Positions 43,516-54,134 are shown, counted from the first letter of the stretch. The stretch is DNA of 64,000 nt from Candidatus Muiribacterium halophilum (GCA_023228995.1 JALOAD010000011.1:1-64000); one strand, 5' to 3'. Program-made: numbers and translations. The notes: generated by a model not told the origin, from the letters alone.

Positions 43516-44887
43516 TAGCACCTCCTAATTGTATAACAAATTCACAAAAATTACCCTTTTGCGAATTGACTGTAATATTACCATTATGCATATTTACAAC
43601 ATTGTATACCATTGATAATCCAAGCCCAGTACCTTGAGATCCTGTTGTAAAAAAAGGATCAAATATTCTGTCTATTATATCATTATCTATACCATTTCCA
43701 TTATCTTTAAATATAATATTTATTTTTTCATCTTTTTTTGTTAATTTAATAAAAATTTCTTTATACTCTTTATCTTTTAACGCATTTTTTGAATTCATAA
43801 ATAAATTAAGTAATGCTTGTTCTATTTTTTCACAATCTGCAAAAATATTAAAATTATCTCCTTCTTTTTCAAATATTATATTTATATCTTTTGCAGCTTT
43901 TCTAAAAAAAACAATTATATTCTCAAGATTTGATGAAATATCAATATCTTTTTTTTGATATTTTTCAATTCTAGCATAATCTAAAAATCCAGATACAAGT
44001 TTATCAATCCTGCCAACTTGTTCTAAAACTATTTTAATTGCATCTTTATCAGAAGAATCAAAATTATACAAAATATTTGATATTACATTAAGAGGGTTTT
44101 TTATTTCATGGGCAATTCCTGCAACAAGACTTCCAAGAGCTGAAAGTTTTTTACTATGATAAATTCTTTTATTTATTTCATTTATATGTTCAATTTTTTT
44201 TAAAAGTTCTTTTTCAAGATTTATATTTGTATTTTGTAATTTTTTTCTTGATTCTCTAAGCTCATTAATTAAAAAATAAAATTCTTTTGCTAAAAACTCA
44301 ATTTCATCTCCTGTATTAATACTTTCAAATTCTGAAATATCAATATCATCAATATTTTTTTTTAAAACTTTCCTAAGTTTAACAACAGGCCCCGATATAT
44401 ATGAAGAAAAATAAATCATAAGAATTATTCCAAAAAGCAATGCTAAAAAAATAAACATACTAATTGTACGATTTATATAATCCATTTCTTTAAGATGAAG
44501 ATTGTAAAGATTATTTAAAGTTTTTTCAGTAAAATCAATAAAATTGTATATATCACCATATATAAGATTATTATCAATTATATTTCTATATATTTCCTCA
44601 AAACCTTTTTCTTTTAAACTAAGTTCTTTTACAGTAGTTCTTATATTTTCAATTTCATTATTAAGATTTACTAATTCATCTTTATCAACATAAGTAATAT
44701 TTCCCATATTAAAATATTTAACTTTTAATTTGTTGATTTTAACAATAAGTTCATATTCTTTTACAGATACTTTGAAAACATTATCAATTCTACGAAATTT
44801 TAATAAAAAAAATATAGATATACCAAGTATAATGAAGATGAAAATGCTATATGTAAATAATAATCTTGCATTAATCTTTGTTTTCAT
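43508..44887 (-). CDS. Membrane sensor histidine kinase
   Basis: A 459-residue kinase: helix near 8-28, extracytoplasmic sensor of about 110 residues rich in helices (EYELIVKINKLKVKY), helix near 143-165, HAMP (SGPVVKLRKVLKKN), coiled coil, H-box AGIAHEIKNPLNVISN (near residue 257), N-box NLFMNSKNALKD, G1 FKDNGNGID and G2 GSQGTGLGLSMVY. The architecture is that of NtrB-like kinases paired with sigma-54 regulators. It overlaps the regulator by eight bases. The signal is unknown. Confidence 0.94.
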   Translation of the reverse strand: MKTKINARLLFTYSIFIFIILGISIFFLLKFRRIDNVFKVSVKEYELIVKINKLKVKYFNMGNITYVDKDELVNLNNEIENIRTTVKELSLKEKGFEEIYRNIIDNNLIYGDIYNFIDFTEKTLNNLYNLHLKEMDYINRTISMFIFLALLFGIILMIYFSSYISGPVVKLRKVLKKNIDDIDISEFESINTGDEIEFLAKEFYFLINELRESRKKLQNTNINLEKELLKKIEHINEINKRIYHSKKLSALGSLVAGIAHEIKNPLNVISNILYNFDSSDKDAIKIVLEQVGRIDKLVSGFLDYARIEKYQKKDIDISSNLENIIVFFRKAAKDINIIFEKEGDNFNIFADCEKIEQALLNLFMNSKNALKDKEYKEIFIKLTKKDEKINIIFKDNGNGIDNDIIDRIFDPFFTTGSQGTGLGLSMVYNVVNMHNGNITVNSQKGNFCEFVIQLGGANE

Positions 44888-44918
44888 TATTAAATTCTCT
44901 GATTAAAAGTAACTTTTG

Positions 44919-45452
44919 CTAAAAAACAAATTTTTCAACTGAAAAAGAAAAAATTAAAAATCCTGAAAAATCTTTTTTATCTACTTTACATCCTGTTTTT
45001 TCAATAAGTTCAGTTATTATTTCAACATTTGTTTTTTTAGTCTTTTCTGGCAATCTAAAAGCTGTTTTTCCTAATTGCTGTATAATTAAACCTTGTTTTG
45101 AAACATCTATATTATCAATTGATTTTACAGCTTTTATTCTTTCAGTTAAAAATAATTCAAAAGTCATATTTTTTATCTGTTCTGGATCAGGCATATTTTT
45201 TTTAGAATCGCCTTTTATAACCATAAGAAGCATATCTCTAAGATTAAGAAGAAATGTTCTATCCATAGTTATATGACAAGCTTCTCCTATAATTTCATTA
45301 TTATGTTTTACAATTATTCCAATACCAGATTTCAAATCAAATATTTCTGGATAATCTTTTTCATCAAATTCAAATACATTACTATTTGTTATATACTCAT
45401 TCAATATATTTCTAACAAAAAGTTCTAATTCTTTTTTTATACTATTTATCAT
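44919..45452 (-). CDS. Hypothetical protein, possibly CheX/CheC-like
   Basis: A 177-residue protein without signal peptide or membrane helix. A strand-helix layout (GIGIIVKHNNEIIGEACHIT; LRDMLLMVIKGD) hints at the CheC/CheX/FliM phosphatase-like fold, but I do not see the paired E-x2-N catalytic motif, so this is weak. GGAGATT precedes the ATG. It sits between the beta-barrel gene (11-base gap) and the histidine kinase (31-base gap), which suggests a link to that two-component system. Confidence 0.5.
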   Translation of the reverse strand: MINSIKKELELFVRNILNEYITNSNVFEFDEKDYPEIFDLKSGIGIIVKHNNEIIGEACHITMDRTFLLNLRDMLLMVIKGDSKKNMPDPEQIKNMTFELFLTERIKAVKSIDNIDVSKQGLIIQQLGKTAFRLPEKTKKTNVEIITELIEKTGCKVDKKDFSGFLIFSFSVEKFVF

Positions 45453-45463
45453 TATTTAATCTC

Positions 45464-46402
45464 CTAAAATTTATAATCAAACCCTGCTCCAGTTACCTGA
45501 TAATTATTAAGTATATCATCAATATAGAAGAAAAACACTTCATAATCATCTTTTGAACCAACAATTCTAAATACACTCTGAGCTTTTTGATTATAAAAAC
45601 CCATTACAAGTTCGCTTTCAAGTTGGATATATGGGCTTAAAACATATTTAATACCAATATCAGCTTTCGATTTATCAGAATTAATATTGTAAACAAAATT
45701 TAAAATTGCCTGAATATTATTATCAAGAGAATAATCTGCAGAAAGTATCAAAGAATCATTTCCTCCTCTCGTGACATACGAGATTGCAGAAGATAAACCC
45801 TCAAAACTACCAATTTTACTTTTTAAAGCAAACACATTGCTTTCTGTAACAACATTAAAAGAACTATCCTCAGTTACAAAAAATGAAAACCCAACTTCTA
45901 TATCTTTTTCAACTCCACTAACTAATCTAATATTTGAAGAATTTCTATGAAATTCATTACCTTTAAATGCAAAATCAATTCTCGAAAAACTATAACTCAA
46001 TATAGTTTTTTCAGGTGAAAGTATATTGCAATCAATTAAATTTAAAATACCACTAATTCCATAATGTGAAGATGTAATTTTAAAAATATCACTTGAAATT
46101 GTATTTGTATTTTTTGTCATTTTATTCATAGTAAATGAAAACTGACTATCTTTTTGTATTATTAGATTTTTAGAATAATCAATATATCCATCTTTTACTG
46201 CTTTTAAAAAAATATTATCTGAAACTTGTGAAATATTAAAATATCCATTTTCATCACTCATATAAACTTCATCATTTACAGTAATTGTAACATCAGAAAC
46301 AACATTCATACTACTATCAAATATATTTCCATGAATTGTAAAAGAAAAAGTATTAAAACTAAATAATAAAGCAATAAAACAGTAAATAATTGCTTTTTTC
46401 AT
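45464..46402 (-). CDS. Outer-membrane-like beta-barrel protein with carboxypeptidase-regulatory domain
   Basis: A 312-residue exported protein: signal peptide MKKAIIYCFIALLFSFNTFS, a carboxypeptidase-regulatory-like beta-sandwich (about 20-92; FTIHGNIFDSSMNVVSDVTI, YMSDENGYFNIS), then alternating beta-strands to the end (ILSYSFSRIDFAFKG, SSAISYVTRGGNDSLILS, YQVTGAGFDYKF) ending in F. This pattern fits a small outer-membrane barrel and is my main evidence for a diderm cell. It overlaps the large TPR gene by four bases. Confidence 0.7.
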   Translation of the reverse strand: MKKAIIYCFIALLFSFNTFSFTIHGNIFDSSMNVVSDVTITVNDEVYMSDENGYFNISQVSDNIFLKAVKDGYIDYSKNLIIQKDSQFSFTMNKMTKNTNTISSDIFKITSSHYGISGILNLIDCNILSPEKTILSYSFSRIDFAFKGNEFHRNSSNIRLVSGVEKDIEVGFSFFVTEDSSFNVVTESNVFALKSKIGSFEGLSSAISYVTRGGNDSLILSADYSLDNNIQAILNFVYNINSDKSKADIGIKYVLSPYIQLESELVMGFYNQKAQSVFRIVGSKDDYEVFFFYIDDILNNYQVTGAGFDYKF

Positions 46403-48921
46403 GTTTCATCCGTCGATAATGCAAGGTTTTCATATCTTTCAAATACATCTCTATAAGAAATATCAATTCTGCATATTTTATCATACATTTTTACAGCATT
46501 TTCAAGATCTCCGTTTTCCTCAAGCTTTCTACCTATCTGATAAATAAGTTCTTTAAGTTTTCTTTCCATAAGTTCTTCATCAAAATTATTTTTTTCATAC
46601 TGTTTAAGAGCTGATTCTATCATATCTTTTTTTAAATAAGCATAAGTTAAATAAAATCCAGTATCATTTTTTCTAAAAGAGTTATCAAAAAGTTCATTGA
46701 ATATAGTAATTGCATCATTATATTCCCCATCATTAAACAAAGCTTTAGCTCTAGAAAATTTCTCCTCTTCACTCTCTTCAATTATGCTTTTCTTAGTTTC
46801 AGAATACGATGCTCTTAATTTTCTAAGGTCTTTAATATTATCAGATATATAATAATTACCTGGATCTATTTGAAGAAGATTTTCATATTCTATAAGAGCT
46901 TGATTAAGATTTCCATTCGCAATAAAACTTTTTTTAAATATATCATGAGCTTCAGCATTATTTATATCTCTTCTAAATACAAATTTAACTTCCTTAATAG
47001 CTTTTTCATATTCACCAATAGCACAATAAGTTTTTGCAACTAAAATATGAACAGCAATATTTTCAAAATCAAATTCAAGTAATTTATTAAAGACTTTTAA
47101 TGAATTTTTATTGTATATTTCAGCTTTTTTATATTCATCACCTAAAAGATTTAAAACTTCAAGATTATCTTTTTCATGAACAAATACTTTTTCAAGAATA
47201 TTAATTTTATTTTCGTCAAAAATTTCAATTTCAGGTTTAAAATCAGGATTTCTCTTTTTTTCCCAAAAGTATTTTACAATTATTTTTAATAATCTTATAT
47301 TATCTGGCTCTTTAATAAAAAGAACTTTATAAGAATATAAAGCTTCTTTTGTGAAAATTTCTTTTTTAAGATTTATCATAGCATAATAGCTCATGAGTTC
47401 TTCATCTTCAGCAATTATCTTTTCAGCTTCTTTAAGAAGAATTTCAGCTTGATCAACATCTCTAAGCTGTATATAAGAAAAAATAAGCATTTTATAAATT
47501 TTAATTTTCTTTTGTCTTACAAATTTATATTTTCTGACTGTTTCTAAAAGTTCAACAACATCAGACCATGATCTTTTTGCAAAAAACTCTTCTGCTTTTT
47601 TTATATTAACTCTTTTTTTAACAATAGGAGAATTATAAGCTATTAAAAATATCAATATTATAAGTAATGCATACACAAAATAATTTTTTAGACTTGGCAA
47701 AAATAATTTCATCTTTATATCTGAAATTCTCTTTTCTATATTATTATCAATATTAGGATACTTATTAAGATAATCCTTAAAATTTTCTTTAATATAAGAA
47801 AAATGTTTTCTTGAACTTATATAATCGCCAATAAAGTAATAACTATCTGCAAGGTAAATCCATACTTTAATATCAGTTTTATCATTTTCAAGTATTTTAA
47901 AACAATATTCAATTTGTTTTTCATAATCTTCTAAATTTTTATAACTTTCCATTATCTTCATGTTAAGAATATTCTGATTAAGATTGTTAGGAATAGTTTC
48001 TGACGCTTTTTTTAAATAAGATACAGCCTGATGATATCTTCCAATCTTAAACATCTTCATTCCATCTGTAAATAACTTTTCAGCTTCATTTGAAATATTA
48101 TAATCTTCTTTTATTTTATCTCTAAAATTAAGATATATTGAATTGTTTTTAGATAAAGTAATTGCTTTTTCTATATTTTCTAAAGCAGCTGTCCAATTTT
48201 TCATCCTATAATAATCATTTGATTTTATATAAGAAGTTTCGGCAATATCATCTACTTCATTTTTTTTAATTGTTTCTTTACTAATATTATTTTGTCCATA
48301 TTTTGTCTTTTCATCTAAAATACTTTTTAAAGATTCAAATATTGAAGGGTCATCTGGTGCAAGATGAAATGCTTTTTCAATATTTTCAGAAGCTTTTTCA
48401 AAATTCCCGCTTCCCTGATAAACCTTAGCTGCAATTTCATATAAACGAGCACTTCTTGGAAGAAATTCCTTAGCTTTTTCAAAAATATCAAGAGCTTCTC
48501 TAAATTCTTTGTTTAAAAAATATATATTTATAAGTTCTATATACCATTTTTCCTCATACTTAAAGGAATCTATCTTTAACTTAAGATCATTTACTGAAGA
48601 ACGGCGTATTTCTTCAAGAAGCTTTATTGAAGGTTCGTCAGAAGGATACATTGACAATATAAATCTGGTTTCTTCAAGTGCTTTAGAATAATCATTAACT
48701 TTAAAAAAACAAACAGCCAGATTATATCTTGCATTAAGATCTTCTTGCTTAATAATAAGAGCTTTTTTAAAAAGATCTTTAGCCTGACCATAATCACTTG
48801 AATTAAAATACATAATACCTTGCTTCATATATGTATCAAAATCAGAAGCATAAATATTCATGCAAAAAAAAGCTATAAAAAATATAATATATAATTTTAA
48901 ATATTTAATGGTTTTCCACAT
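46399..48921 (-). CDS. Large TPR protein with central membrane helix
   Basis: An 840-residue protein. An N-terminal signal (LYIIFFIAFFCMNIYAS) is followed by about eight TPR units (MYFNSSDYGQAKDLFKKALI, WTAALENIEKAITLSKNN, GRYHQAVSYLKKASETIP), one helix near 420-436 (YFVYALLIILIFLIAYNSP), then a second TPR array (GEYEKAIKEVKFVFRRD, GNLNQALIEYENLLQIDP). TPRs on both membrane sides would bridge periplasmic and cytosolic partners. The start at 48921 has no clear ribosome-binding site and lies inside the upstream gene (25-base overlap), so it is probably coupled. Confidence 0.8.
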   Translation of the reverse strand: MWKTIKYLKLYIIFFIAFFCMNIYASDFDTYMKQGIMYFNSSDYGQAKDLFKKALIIKQEDLNARYNLAVCFFKVNDYSKALEETRFILSMYPSDEPSIKLLEEIRRSSVNDLKLKIDSFKYEEKWYIELINIYFLNKEFREALDIFEKAKEFLPRSARLYEIAAKVYQGSGNFEKASENIEKAFHLAPDDPSIFESLKSILDEKTKYGQNNISKETIKKNEVDDIAETSYIKSNDYYRMKNWTAALENIEKAITLSKNNSIYLNFRDKIKEDYNISNEAEKLFTDGMKMFKIGRYHQAVSYLKKASETIPNNLNQNILNMKIMESYKNLEDYEKQIEYCFKILENDKTDIKVWIYLADSYYFIGDYISSRKHFSYIKENFKDYLNKYPNIDNNIEKRISDIKMKLFLPSLKNYFVYALLIILIFLIAYNSPIVKKRVNIKKAEEFFAKRSWSDVVELLETVRKYKFVRQKKIKIYKMLIFSYIQLRDVDQAEILLKEAEKIIAEDEELMSYYAMINLKKEIFTKEALYSYKVLFIKEPDNIRLLKIIVKYFWEKKRNPDFKPEIEIFDENKINILEKVFVHEKDNLEVLNLLGDEYKKAEIYNKNSLKVFNKLLEFDFENIAVHILVAKTYCAIGEYEKAIKEVKFVFRRDINNAEAHDIFKKSFIANGNLNQALIEYENLLQIDPGNYYISDNIKDLRKLRASYSETKKSIIEESEEEKFSRAKALFNDGEYNDAITIFNELFDNSFRKNDTGFYLTYAYLKKDMIESALKQYEKNNFDEELMERKLKELIYQIGRKLEENGDLENAVKMYDKICRIDISYRDVFERYENLALSTDET

Positions 48922-50225
48922 TTTTCACAAAATTTTTGTTCACTAGTATTAATATGAGCACATACAGGACAAATTTTAATTCCTTGTTCCATAATAGAAT
49001 TTTTATCTTTTATCATACGATTTTCTATATCCAAACCCTCTTTTCTTTTTTCATGTTCATCAAACATATTTTCTAAAAAAACTGATTCAGGATATTTTTT
49101 CCTTAACTCAGTGTAAAACTCTTTTAAATTATCCATTTTCCCGGTAGCTTTAGCACTATCAAAAAATATTTTATGAAGATTTTTATCTTCCATAAATTCT
49201 TTCATACTTAAAAAATCTTTGGCAAATTTATAAGCTTGTTCATGTTTTTTATTAGAAACATAACATTTTAATAAAGTGCTTTTAAGTTTATTATCATCAG
49301 GTCTCAATTTTTCAAGAACTTTTTCATATATAGGAATCATAGCAGGATCAAGATCCTGTTTTCTAATACCTCTAAGACAAATCATATCAGCAGCATCAAG
49401 ATTTTCTGGATTATATCTATAAATTTTATTATATATATTCATAGCAGAATCATTTATATCTTTTCTTGCAACATAATAATCAAAAAGCATATTTATAATC
49501 TTAGTATCGCTTGGATTTTTTTGTAATTTAATCTCATATTCTTTTATTGCCATTGGTGAAGTATCATTTGTCTTTATAAAAATTTCACAAAGAAGATCAT
49601 GAAGCTCAGGTGAAATAGTTTTCATTCTAATACCATTCATTGCATATTTTTTAGCATTAGTATAAACACCCATTTTATAATAAGCTTTTGCCAAAGTTGC
49701 ATTTATAAAATATTTATCTGGAATTGTAAAAGAATATGGTTTATCTAAAATACTTCTTGTAATCTTAACTGTATTTTCATAATTACCTTTTAAAAATTCA
49801 TCTTTTATTTTAATAAGATCAGCATCTTTTCCTTTTTCAAGTCTGTTTTCAGCACCAGCATTATAAACTGAAATAATTTTAAATACAAAAGAAAAAAACA
49901 TTATAAATCCAACAATATAAAAAGCAATCTTAAATCTATCAATAAAATCCATAGCTTCAGCTTTATAATGATTCATTTTAAGTTTCATATTTTGTGGTCT
50001 CATTGTATAAGCTGTAAGATAATTTTCACTTGCTTTCTTATAATCTTTGTTTTTATAAGCTTCTTCAGCTACTTTTATAATAAAATCAGGATTTTTCTTT
50101 TGCTCCATAAGCTTTTCTTCTTCTAATTTTCTTTCAAATATCGAATCAAAAACGTCTTTTTTCTTTTCTTCAGAAAAACTTACAAAAGACATTAAAACAA
50201 GAAAAACAAAAAATATTTTTTTCAA
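48897..50225 (-). CDS. Membrane TPR protein with C-terminal zinc ribbon
   Basis: A 442-residue protein: signal/anchor (KKIFFVFLVLMSFVSFS), TPR pair (YKNKDYKKASENYLTAYTMRP), helix near 100-120 (IAFYIVGFIMFFSFVFKII), then cytosolic TPRs (KMGVYTNAKKYAMNGIRMK, KKHEQAYKFAKDFLSM) and a terminal zinc ribbon CPVCAHIN ... FCEKCGKPLNI. The start is a TTG at 50225 preceded by AAAGGAGG at four bases, a clearer start than the upstream in-frame TTG at 50246. It mirrors the domain plan of the next gene, so the two TPR proteins may form a complex. Confidence 0.8.
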   Translation of the reverse strand: MKKIFFVFLVLMSFVSFSEEKKKDVFDSIFERKLEEEKLMEQKKNPDFIIKVAEEAYKNKDYKKASENYLTAYTMRPQNMKLKMNHYKAEAMDFIDRFKIAFYIVGFIMFFSFVFKIISVYNAGAENRLEKGKDADLIKIKDEFLKGNYENTVKITRSILDKPYSFTIPDKYFINATLAKAYYKMGVYTNAKKYAMNGIRMKTISPELHDLLCEIFIKTNDTSPMAIKEYEIKLQKNPSDTKIINMLFDYYVARKDINDSAMNIYNKIYRYNPENLDAADMICLRGIRKQDLDPAMIPIYEKVLEKLRPDDNKLKSTLLKCYVSNKKHEQAYKFAKDFLSMKEFMEDKNLHKIFFDSAKATGKMDNLKEFYTELRKKYPESVFLENMFDEHEKRKEGLDIENRMIKDKNSIMEQGIKICPVCAHINTSEQKFCEKCGKPLNI

Positions 50226-51037
50226 AACGCCTCCTTTAATTTGCAAAAATATAAATAATCTATACAGAAATTCCCAATTTCAGGATTTTTATCTCCATTT
50301 CCATGATAATCACTACCACCAGTAATAAGCATATTTTTTTTCTTTGCTAAATCTAAAAACTCTTGCATAAGATTACTATCGTGTGAAGGATGAAATACTT
50401 CAATTCCATCTATGCCTTTTTTTATAACAATATCAAAATAATCTCTGTTTTTTAAAACACCCGGGTGAGCTATAACAGCAATACCATTATTATCTTTAAT
50501 AAGTTTAATAGTATTTTCAATATCCATGCCATTATCACGCTCAGCATAACCAGGAAGCCCGATTGACAAAAAATTATTAAAAGCTTCATTTTTATTTTTC
50601 ACATAATTTTTTTCAATCATAGCCATAGCAATATGAGGTCTTCCAATATAATCACTTGCTCCTGTAAATTTTATCACATCTTCTATTGATAAGACAATAT
50701 TAAGTTTTGAAAGTTTAGCTAATATTTGATAAGCACGCTGAATTCGTTTTTTTCTAAGTGTTTTAAGTATATCTTGAACTTCATTTGAAACAGGAGAATT
50801 AAAATATCCAATTATATGTATTTCATCATCTGGCATATCAACAGAAAACTCTATACCTCTAATAACTTCTACACCACAAGTTTTTCCGCAATTAACTGCT
50901 TCTTCAACACCATTCATAGTATCATGGTCAGTTATAGACATACCAATAATACCATTTTGAGAAGCTGATTTTACAATATCTGTAGGAGAAAAACATCCAT
51001 CTGAAGCTGTAGTGTGAATATGAAGGTCTATTGCCAC
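50222..51037 (-). CDS. PHP-domain phosphoesterase
   Basis: A 271-residue PHP-fold metal phosphoesterase. The metal sites are visible: IDLHIHTTASDGCFSP, MSITDHDTMNGVEEA, RGIEFSVD, IAVIAHPG and ITGGSDYHGNG. The family includes RNase AM (YciV), which trims 5' ends of rRNA and cleaves pAp, and the match is typical. Start is GTG at 51037, inside the end of the lipoprotein gene. The stop overlaps the TTG of the TPR/zinc-ribbon gene. Confidence 0.9.
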   Translation of the reverse strand: MAIDLHIHTTASDGCFSPTDIVKSASQNGIIGMSITDHDTMNGVEEAVNCGKTCGVEVIRGIEFSVDMPDDEIHIIGYFNSPVSNEVQDILKTLRKKRIQRAYQILAKLSKLNIVLSIEDVIKFTGASDYIGRPHIAMAMIEKNYVKNKNEAFNNFLSIGLPGYAERDNGMDIENTIKLIKDNNGIAVIAHPGVLKNRDYFDIVIKKGIDGIEVFHPSHDSNLMQEFLDLAKKKNMLITGGSDYHGNGDKNPEIGNFCIDYLYFCKLKEAF

Positions 51038-51813
51038 TCAGTTGCTCCTTCATAAAAAAAATAGTTTATTTCATCTTTATACGAAGAATTCTTTGGAGGA
51101 GAATTTCTATTTACATTTTTAAACCAGAATAGTTTCATCGGATCTTTTGATCTTGCTTCTTCTTCTGTTACAAATCTCCATTTCACTTTTATTTTACCAT
51201 TTCTTTTTCCAGTAAGATACTCCATAGCTGTTGGAGAAATATCAATACCTGCTCCATTACATTCTATAGTCTGCATTTTAGAAAATATTCCCTGTTTTGC
51301 ATATTGATCATAAAGATTAACAATTTCACCTATATTTTCTTCAGTTTTTGGTCTTATTTCAGGAACTCCATTCATAGCACTAAATACATATTGAAAATCC
51401 TCAACAAACCATGGTCCAACATCTTCCCATTGACAATATAGATATTTACCATCTTTTTCATTTATTATCTCAACCCATTTATTTTTAACAGGTTGACTTA
51501 AAAGCTGATATGACCAACCAAGTGGAATTTTAAAACCTTTCTCATATGCCATTTTAAAAGTTACATTATTAAAAGGAAGAGCATAATAATAAGGATTTAT
51601 CTCTGTTTTTTCTCCCCAAGCAGAATCTCCAGATGAAAGATCATCTTCATCTAAAAGAATTGAAAAATTTGTACAAATTATATTATTATGATAAAAATAT
51701 GTATTATTAACAACTACAACATCATCATCTTCAAAAAAACATCCAGTTGCATAAAATAAAACTACAGAAATTAGAACAAAAAATAAAAAAATCTTAATAT
51801 TTTTCAAAAACAT
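51028..51813 (-). CDS. Lipoprotein with RlpA-like double-psi beta-barrel
   Basis: A 261-residue predicted lipoprotein: lipobox FYATGC at about residue 25 after a hydrophobic signal. The body has AWGEKTEINPYYYALPFNNV, YCQWEDVGPWFVEDFQYVF, then NGAGIDISPTAMEYLTG and KVKWRFV. The pattern W-x-D-x-GPW...G-x-DxSP...V-x-WRF belongs to double-psi barrels of the RlpA/expansin type, which bind or cut glycans. The catalytic Asp is plausible (DVGPW, GIDISP). It could act on the cell wall. Confidence 0.75.
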   Translation of the reverse strand: MFLKNIKIFLFFVLISVVLFYATGCFFEDDDVVVVNNTYFYHNNIICTNFSILLDEDDLSSGDSAWGEKTEINPYYYALPFNNVTFKMAYEKGFKIPLGWSYQLLSQPVKNKWVEIINEKDGKYLYCQWEDVGPWFVEDFQYVFSAMNGVPEIRPKTEENIGEIVNLYDQYAKQGIFSKMQTIECNGAGIDISPTAMEYLTGKRNGKIKVKWRFVTEEEARSKDPMKLFWFKNVNRNSPPKNSSYKDEINYFFYEGATEWQ

Positions 51814-51842
51814 CTTTATAAACCCCGTATTAAAACCACTTA

Positions 51843-52994
51843 TTAAATACTATATTCTATTTTACCATTTACCATTGCAAGCTGTACATTTGCACCAGTA
51901 TTAAGAGGATTTTTATCCCATATTACAATATCGGCATCCTTTCCTTTTTCAAGACTTCCAACTCTATCACTTATTCTACAAACTTCCGCTGGATTAATTG
52001 TTATCATTTTAATTATCTCATCATGATTAAGTCCAGTTTTTAAAGCATAACCAGCACTAACTGGCAAAAGATAAAGTTCAAATACAGGATGATCTGTTGA
52101 TATACAAACTTTTATACCTTTATCATGCAAAACTTTTACAGTATCAATTGTTTTATTTCTTAATTCAAGTTTACTTTTTCCTGTTAAAGTTGGTCCAACA
52201 CAAACTGATATATTCTGCATTGCTATGTAATCAGGTATTAAATGACCTTCTGTAGTATGTTCAATAATATATTCAATATCAAATTCTTTCGTTATTCTGA
52301 TTGCAGTTGCAATATCATCTGCTCTATGACAATGTATTCTTGCAGGTATTTCTTTATTTATAACTTTGGCAAGATTTTCATATTTAAGATCAAAAGGTGT
52401 TGTAGAATCTTTTTTTGCTCTATTTGTAATATATTCTTTTGTTTTAAAAAAACTTTCTCTCATTATAGCTGCATTAGACATTCTAGTAAATGGAGCTTTT
52501 CCTTTAGAACCATAAACTCTTTTAGGATTTTCACCAAGAGCCATTTTCATACCAATAACTTCTTTTATTATCATATCATCGATTATTTTACCACAAGTCT
52601 TTAATGCACAAACTTCTCCACCTATTATATTTGCAGAACCTGGAGATACCATTACAGAAGTTATACCACCATTTATTAAAGCTTCTCTAAAAGCTGTATC
52701 AAATGGGTTTATACCATCTAATGCTCTTACATTAGATGTAACAGGATCTGTCATTTCATTAGTGTCATCTCCTGCGTCTCCACCTTCTCCTGACTCCATT
52801 ATACCAGCATGACAATGAGCATCAATAAAACCAGGGTATACAAGTTTATTTTCAGCATCAATAATGTCATATCCAGCAGGTATTTTTAGATTTTTACCGA
52901 TTTTTTCAATTTTCCCATTTTTAACTAATATATCACCTTTATCTATAGTTTCATTAGTAACAGTAAATATTTTTCCATTTTTAATACAATACAT
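51843..52994 (-). CDS. Amidohydrolase (imidazolonepropionase-like)
   Basis: A 383-residue metal-dependent amidohydrolase: N-terminal beta-sandwich (MYCIKNGKIFTVTNETI), metal motif VYPGFIDAHCHAG, then RIHCHRADDI, IIEHTTEGHL, and CISTDHPVFEL (late metal Asp). It ends in GSLEKGKDADIVIWDKNPL. The substrate cannot be called; related proteins occur widely without known function. GGAG precedes the ATG, and it lies 9 bases after mmdB. Confidence 0.85.
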   Translation of the reverse strand: MYCIKNGKIFTVTNETIDKGDILVKNGKIEKIGKNLKIPAGYDIIDAENKLVYPGFIDAHCHAGIMESGEGGDAGDDTNEMTDPVTSNVRALDGINPFDTAFREALINGGITSVMVSPGSANIIGGEVCALKTCGKIIDDMIIKEVIGMKMALGENPKRVYGSKGKAPFTRMSNAAIMRESFFKTKEYITNRAKKDSTTPFDLKYENLAKVINKEIPARIHCHRADDIATAIRITKEFDIEYIIEHTTEGHLIPDYIAMQNISVCVGPTLTGKSKLELRNKTIDTVKVLHDKGIKVCISTDHPVFELYLLPVSAGYALKTGLNHDEIIKMITINPAEVCRISDRVGSLEKGKDADIVIWDKNPLNTGANVQLAMVNGKIEYSI

Positions 52995-53003
52995 ATTAAT
53001 CTC

Positions 53004-54134
53004 CTAATTGAAAATTGATAATAAAACTCCAGCTGCAACAGCAGAACCAATAACCCCTGCAACATTTGGTCCCATAGCATGCATAAGTAAGAAGTTTTTA
53101 GGATTTTCTTCCTGAGCTACTTTATGAACTACTCTTGCTGCCATAGGAACAGCAGAAACTCCAGCTGCACCAATTAAAGGATTTACCTTTCCACCTGTTG
53201 CATAACACATTATTTTTCCAAATATAACACCCGAAGCTGTTGAAATTGAAAAAGCAATCATACCAAGAACAAGTATTTTTAAAGTCTCAGTATTTAAAAA
53301 ATTCTCTCCATTCATTGTAACTCCAACAGATAAACCTAAAAATATTGTTGTAATATTAATTATTTCATTTTGTGCTGCTTTTGAAAGTCTATCTACAACA
53401 CCAGCTTCTTTTATAAGATTACCAAACATTAACATTGAAATAAGCGGAGCTGCTGCCGGAACAAAAAGAATACATATAATCATTGTTATCAAAGGAAATA
53501 AAATTTTTTCAAGTTTTGACACTTCTCTTAAATTATCCATTAATATCATTCTTTCTTTTTTAGTTGTAAGTAATCTCATAATTGGAGGCTGTATCATAGG
53601 AACAAGTGCCATATACGAATATGCAGCAACTGCTATAGCACCAAGAAGATGCGGAGCAAGTTTTGCTGTTGTAAATATAGCTGTTGGTCCATCAGCTCCA
53701 CCAATTATACCAATAGAAGCTGCTTCATTACTAGTAAATCCAAGGAGTAAAGAACCTATTAAAGTTAAAAAAATACCAATTTGAGATGCTGCACCTAATA
53801 AAAATGTTTTTGGATTAGCAATAAGAGGACCAAAATCAGTCAATGCTCCCACACCCATAAAAATTATTGGTGGAAATAATTCAAGTTTTACACCTTGATA
53901 AATATAATAAAACAATCCACCAGCCTCATTTTCATGAGGTAAAGCCATAAGATTAGCTCCAGGTAAATTAGTAATTATAGCACCAAATCCTATAGGTATT
54001 AACAACATTGGTTCAAATTCTTTTTTTATTCCAAGATATATAAGAAACAATCCTATCAATATCATTATAATATCTTTGTAACCCATTAAAACAAATCCTG
54101 TTTTAGACATAAATGTTAATAAAATATCTATCAT
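53004..54134 (-). CDS. mmdB: Na+-pumping decarboxylase beta subunit
   Basis: A 376-residue membrane subunit that decarboxylates carboxybiotin and exports Na+. Seen: [49 protein letters not shown], the ion site [36 protein letters not shown], and [18 protein letters not shown]. The family covers oxaloacetate, methylmalonyl-CoA and glutaconyl-CoA decarboxylases. With an acyl-CoA carboxyltransferase in the operon, the methylmalonyl-CoA type is most likely. Confidence 0.93.
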   Translation of the reverse strand: MIDILLTFMSKTGFVLMGYKDIIMILIGLFLIYLGIKKEFEPMLLIPIGFGAIITNLPGANLMALPHENEAGGLFYYIYQGVKLELFPPIIFMGVGALTDFGPLIANPKTFLLGAASQIGIFLTLIGSLLLGFTSNEAASIGIIGGADGPTAIFTTAKLAPHLLGAIAVAAYSYMALVPMIQPPIMRLLTTKKERMILMDNLREVSKLEKILFPLITMIICILFVPAAAPLISMLMFGNLIKEAGVVDRLSKAAQNEIINITTIFLGLSVGVTMNGENFLNTETLKILVLGMIAFSISTASGVIFGKIMCYATGGKVNPLIGAAGVSAVPMAARVVHKVAQEENPKNFLLMHAMGPNVAGVIGSAVAAGVLLSIFN

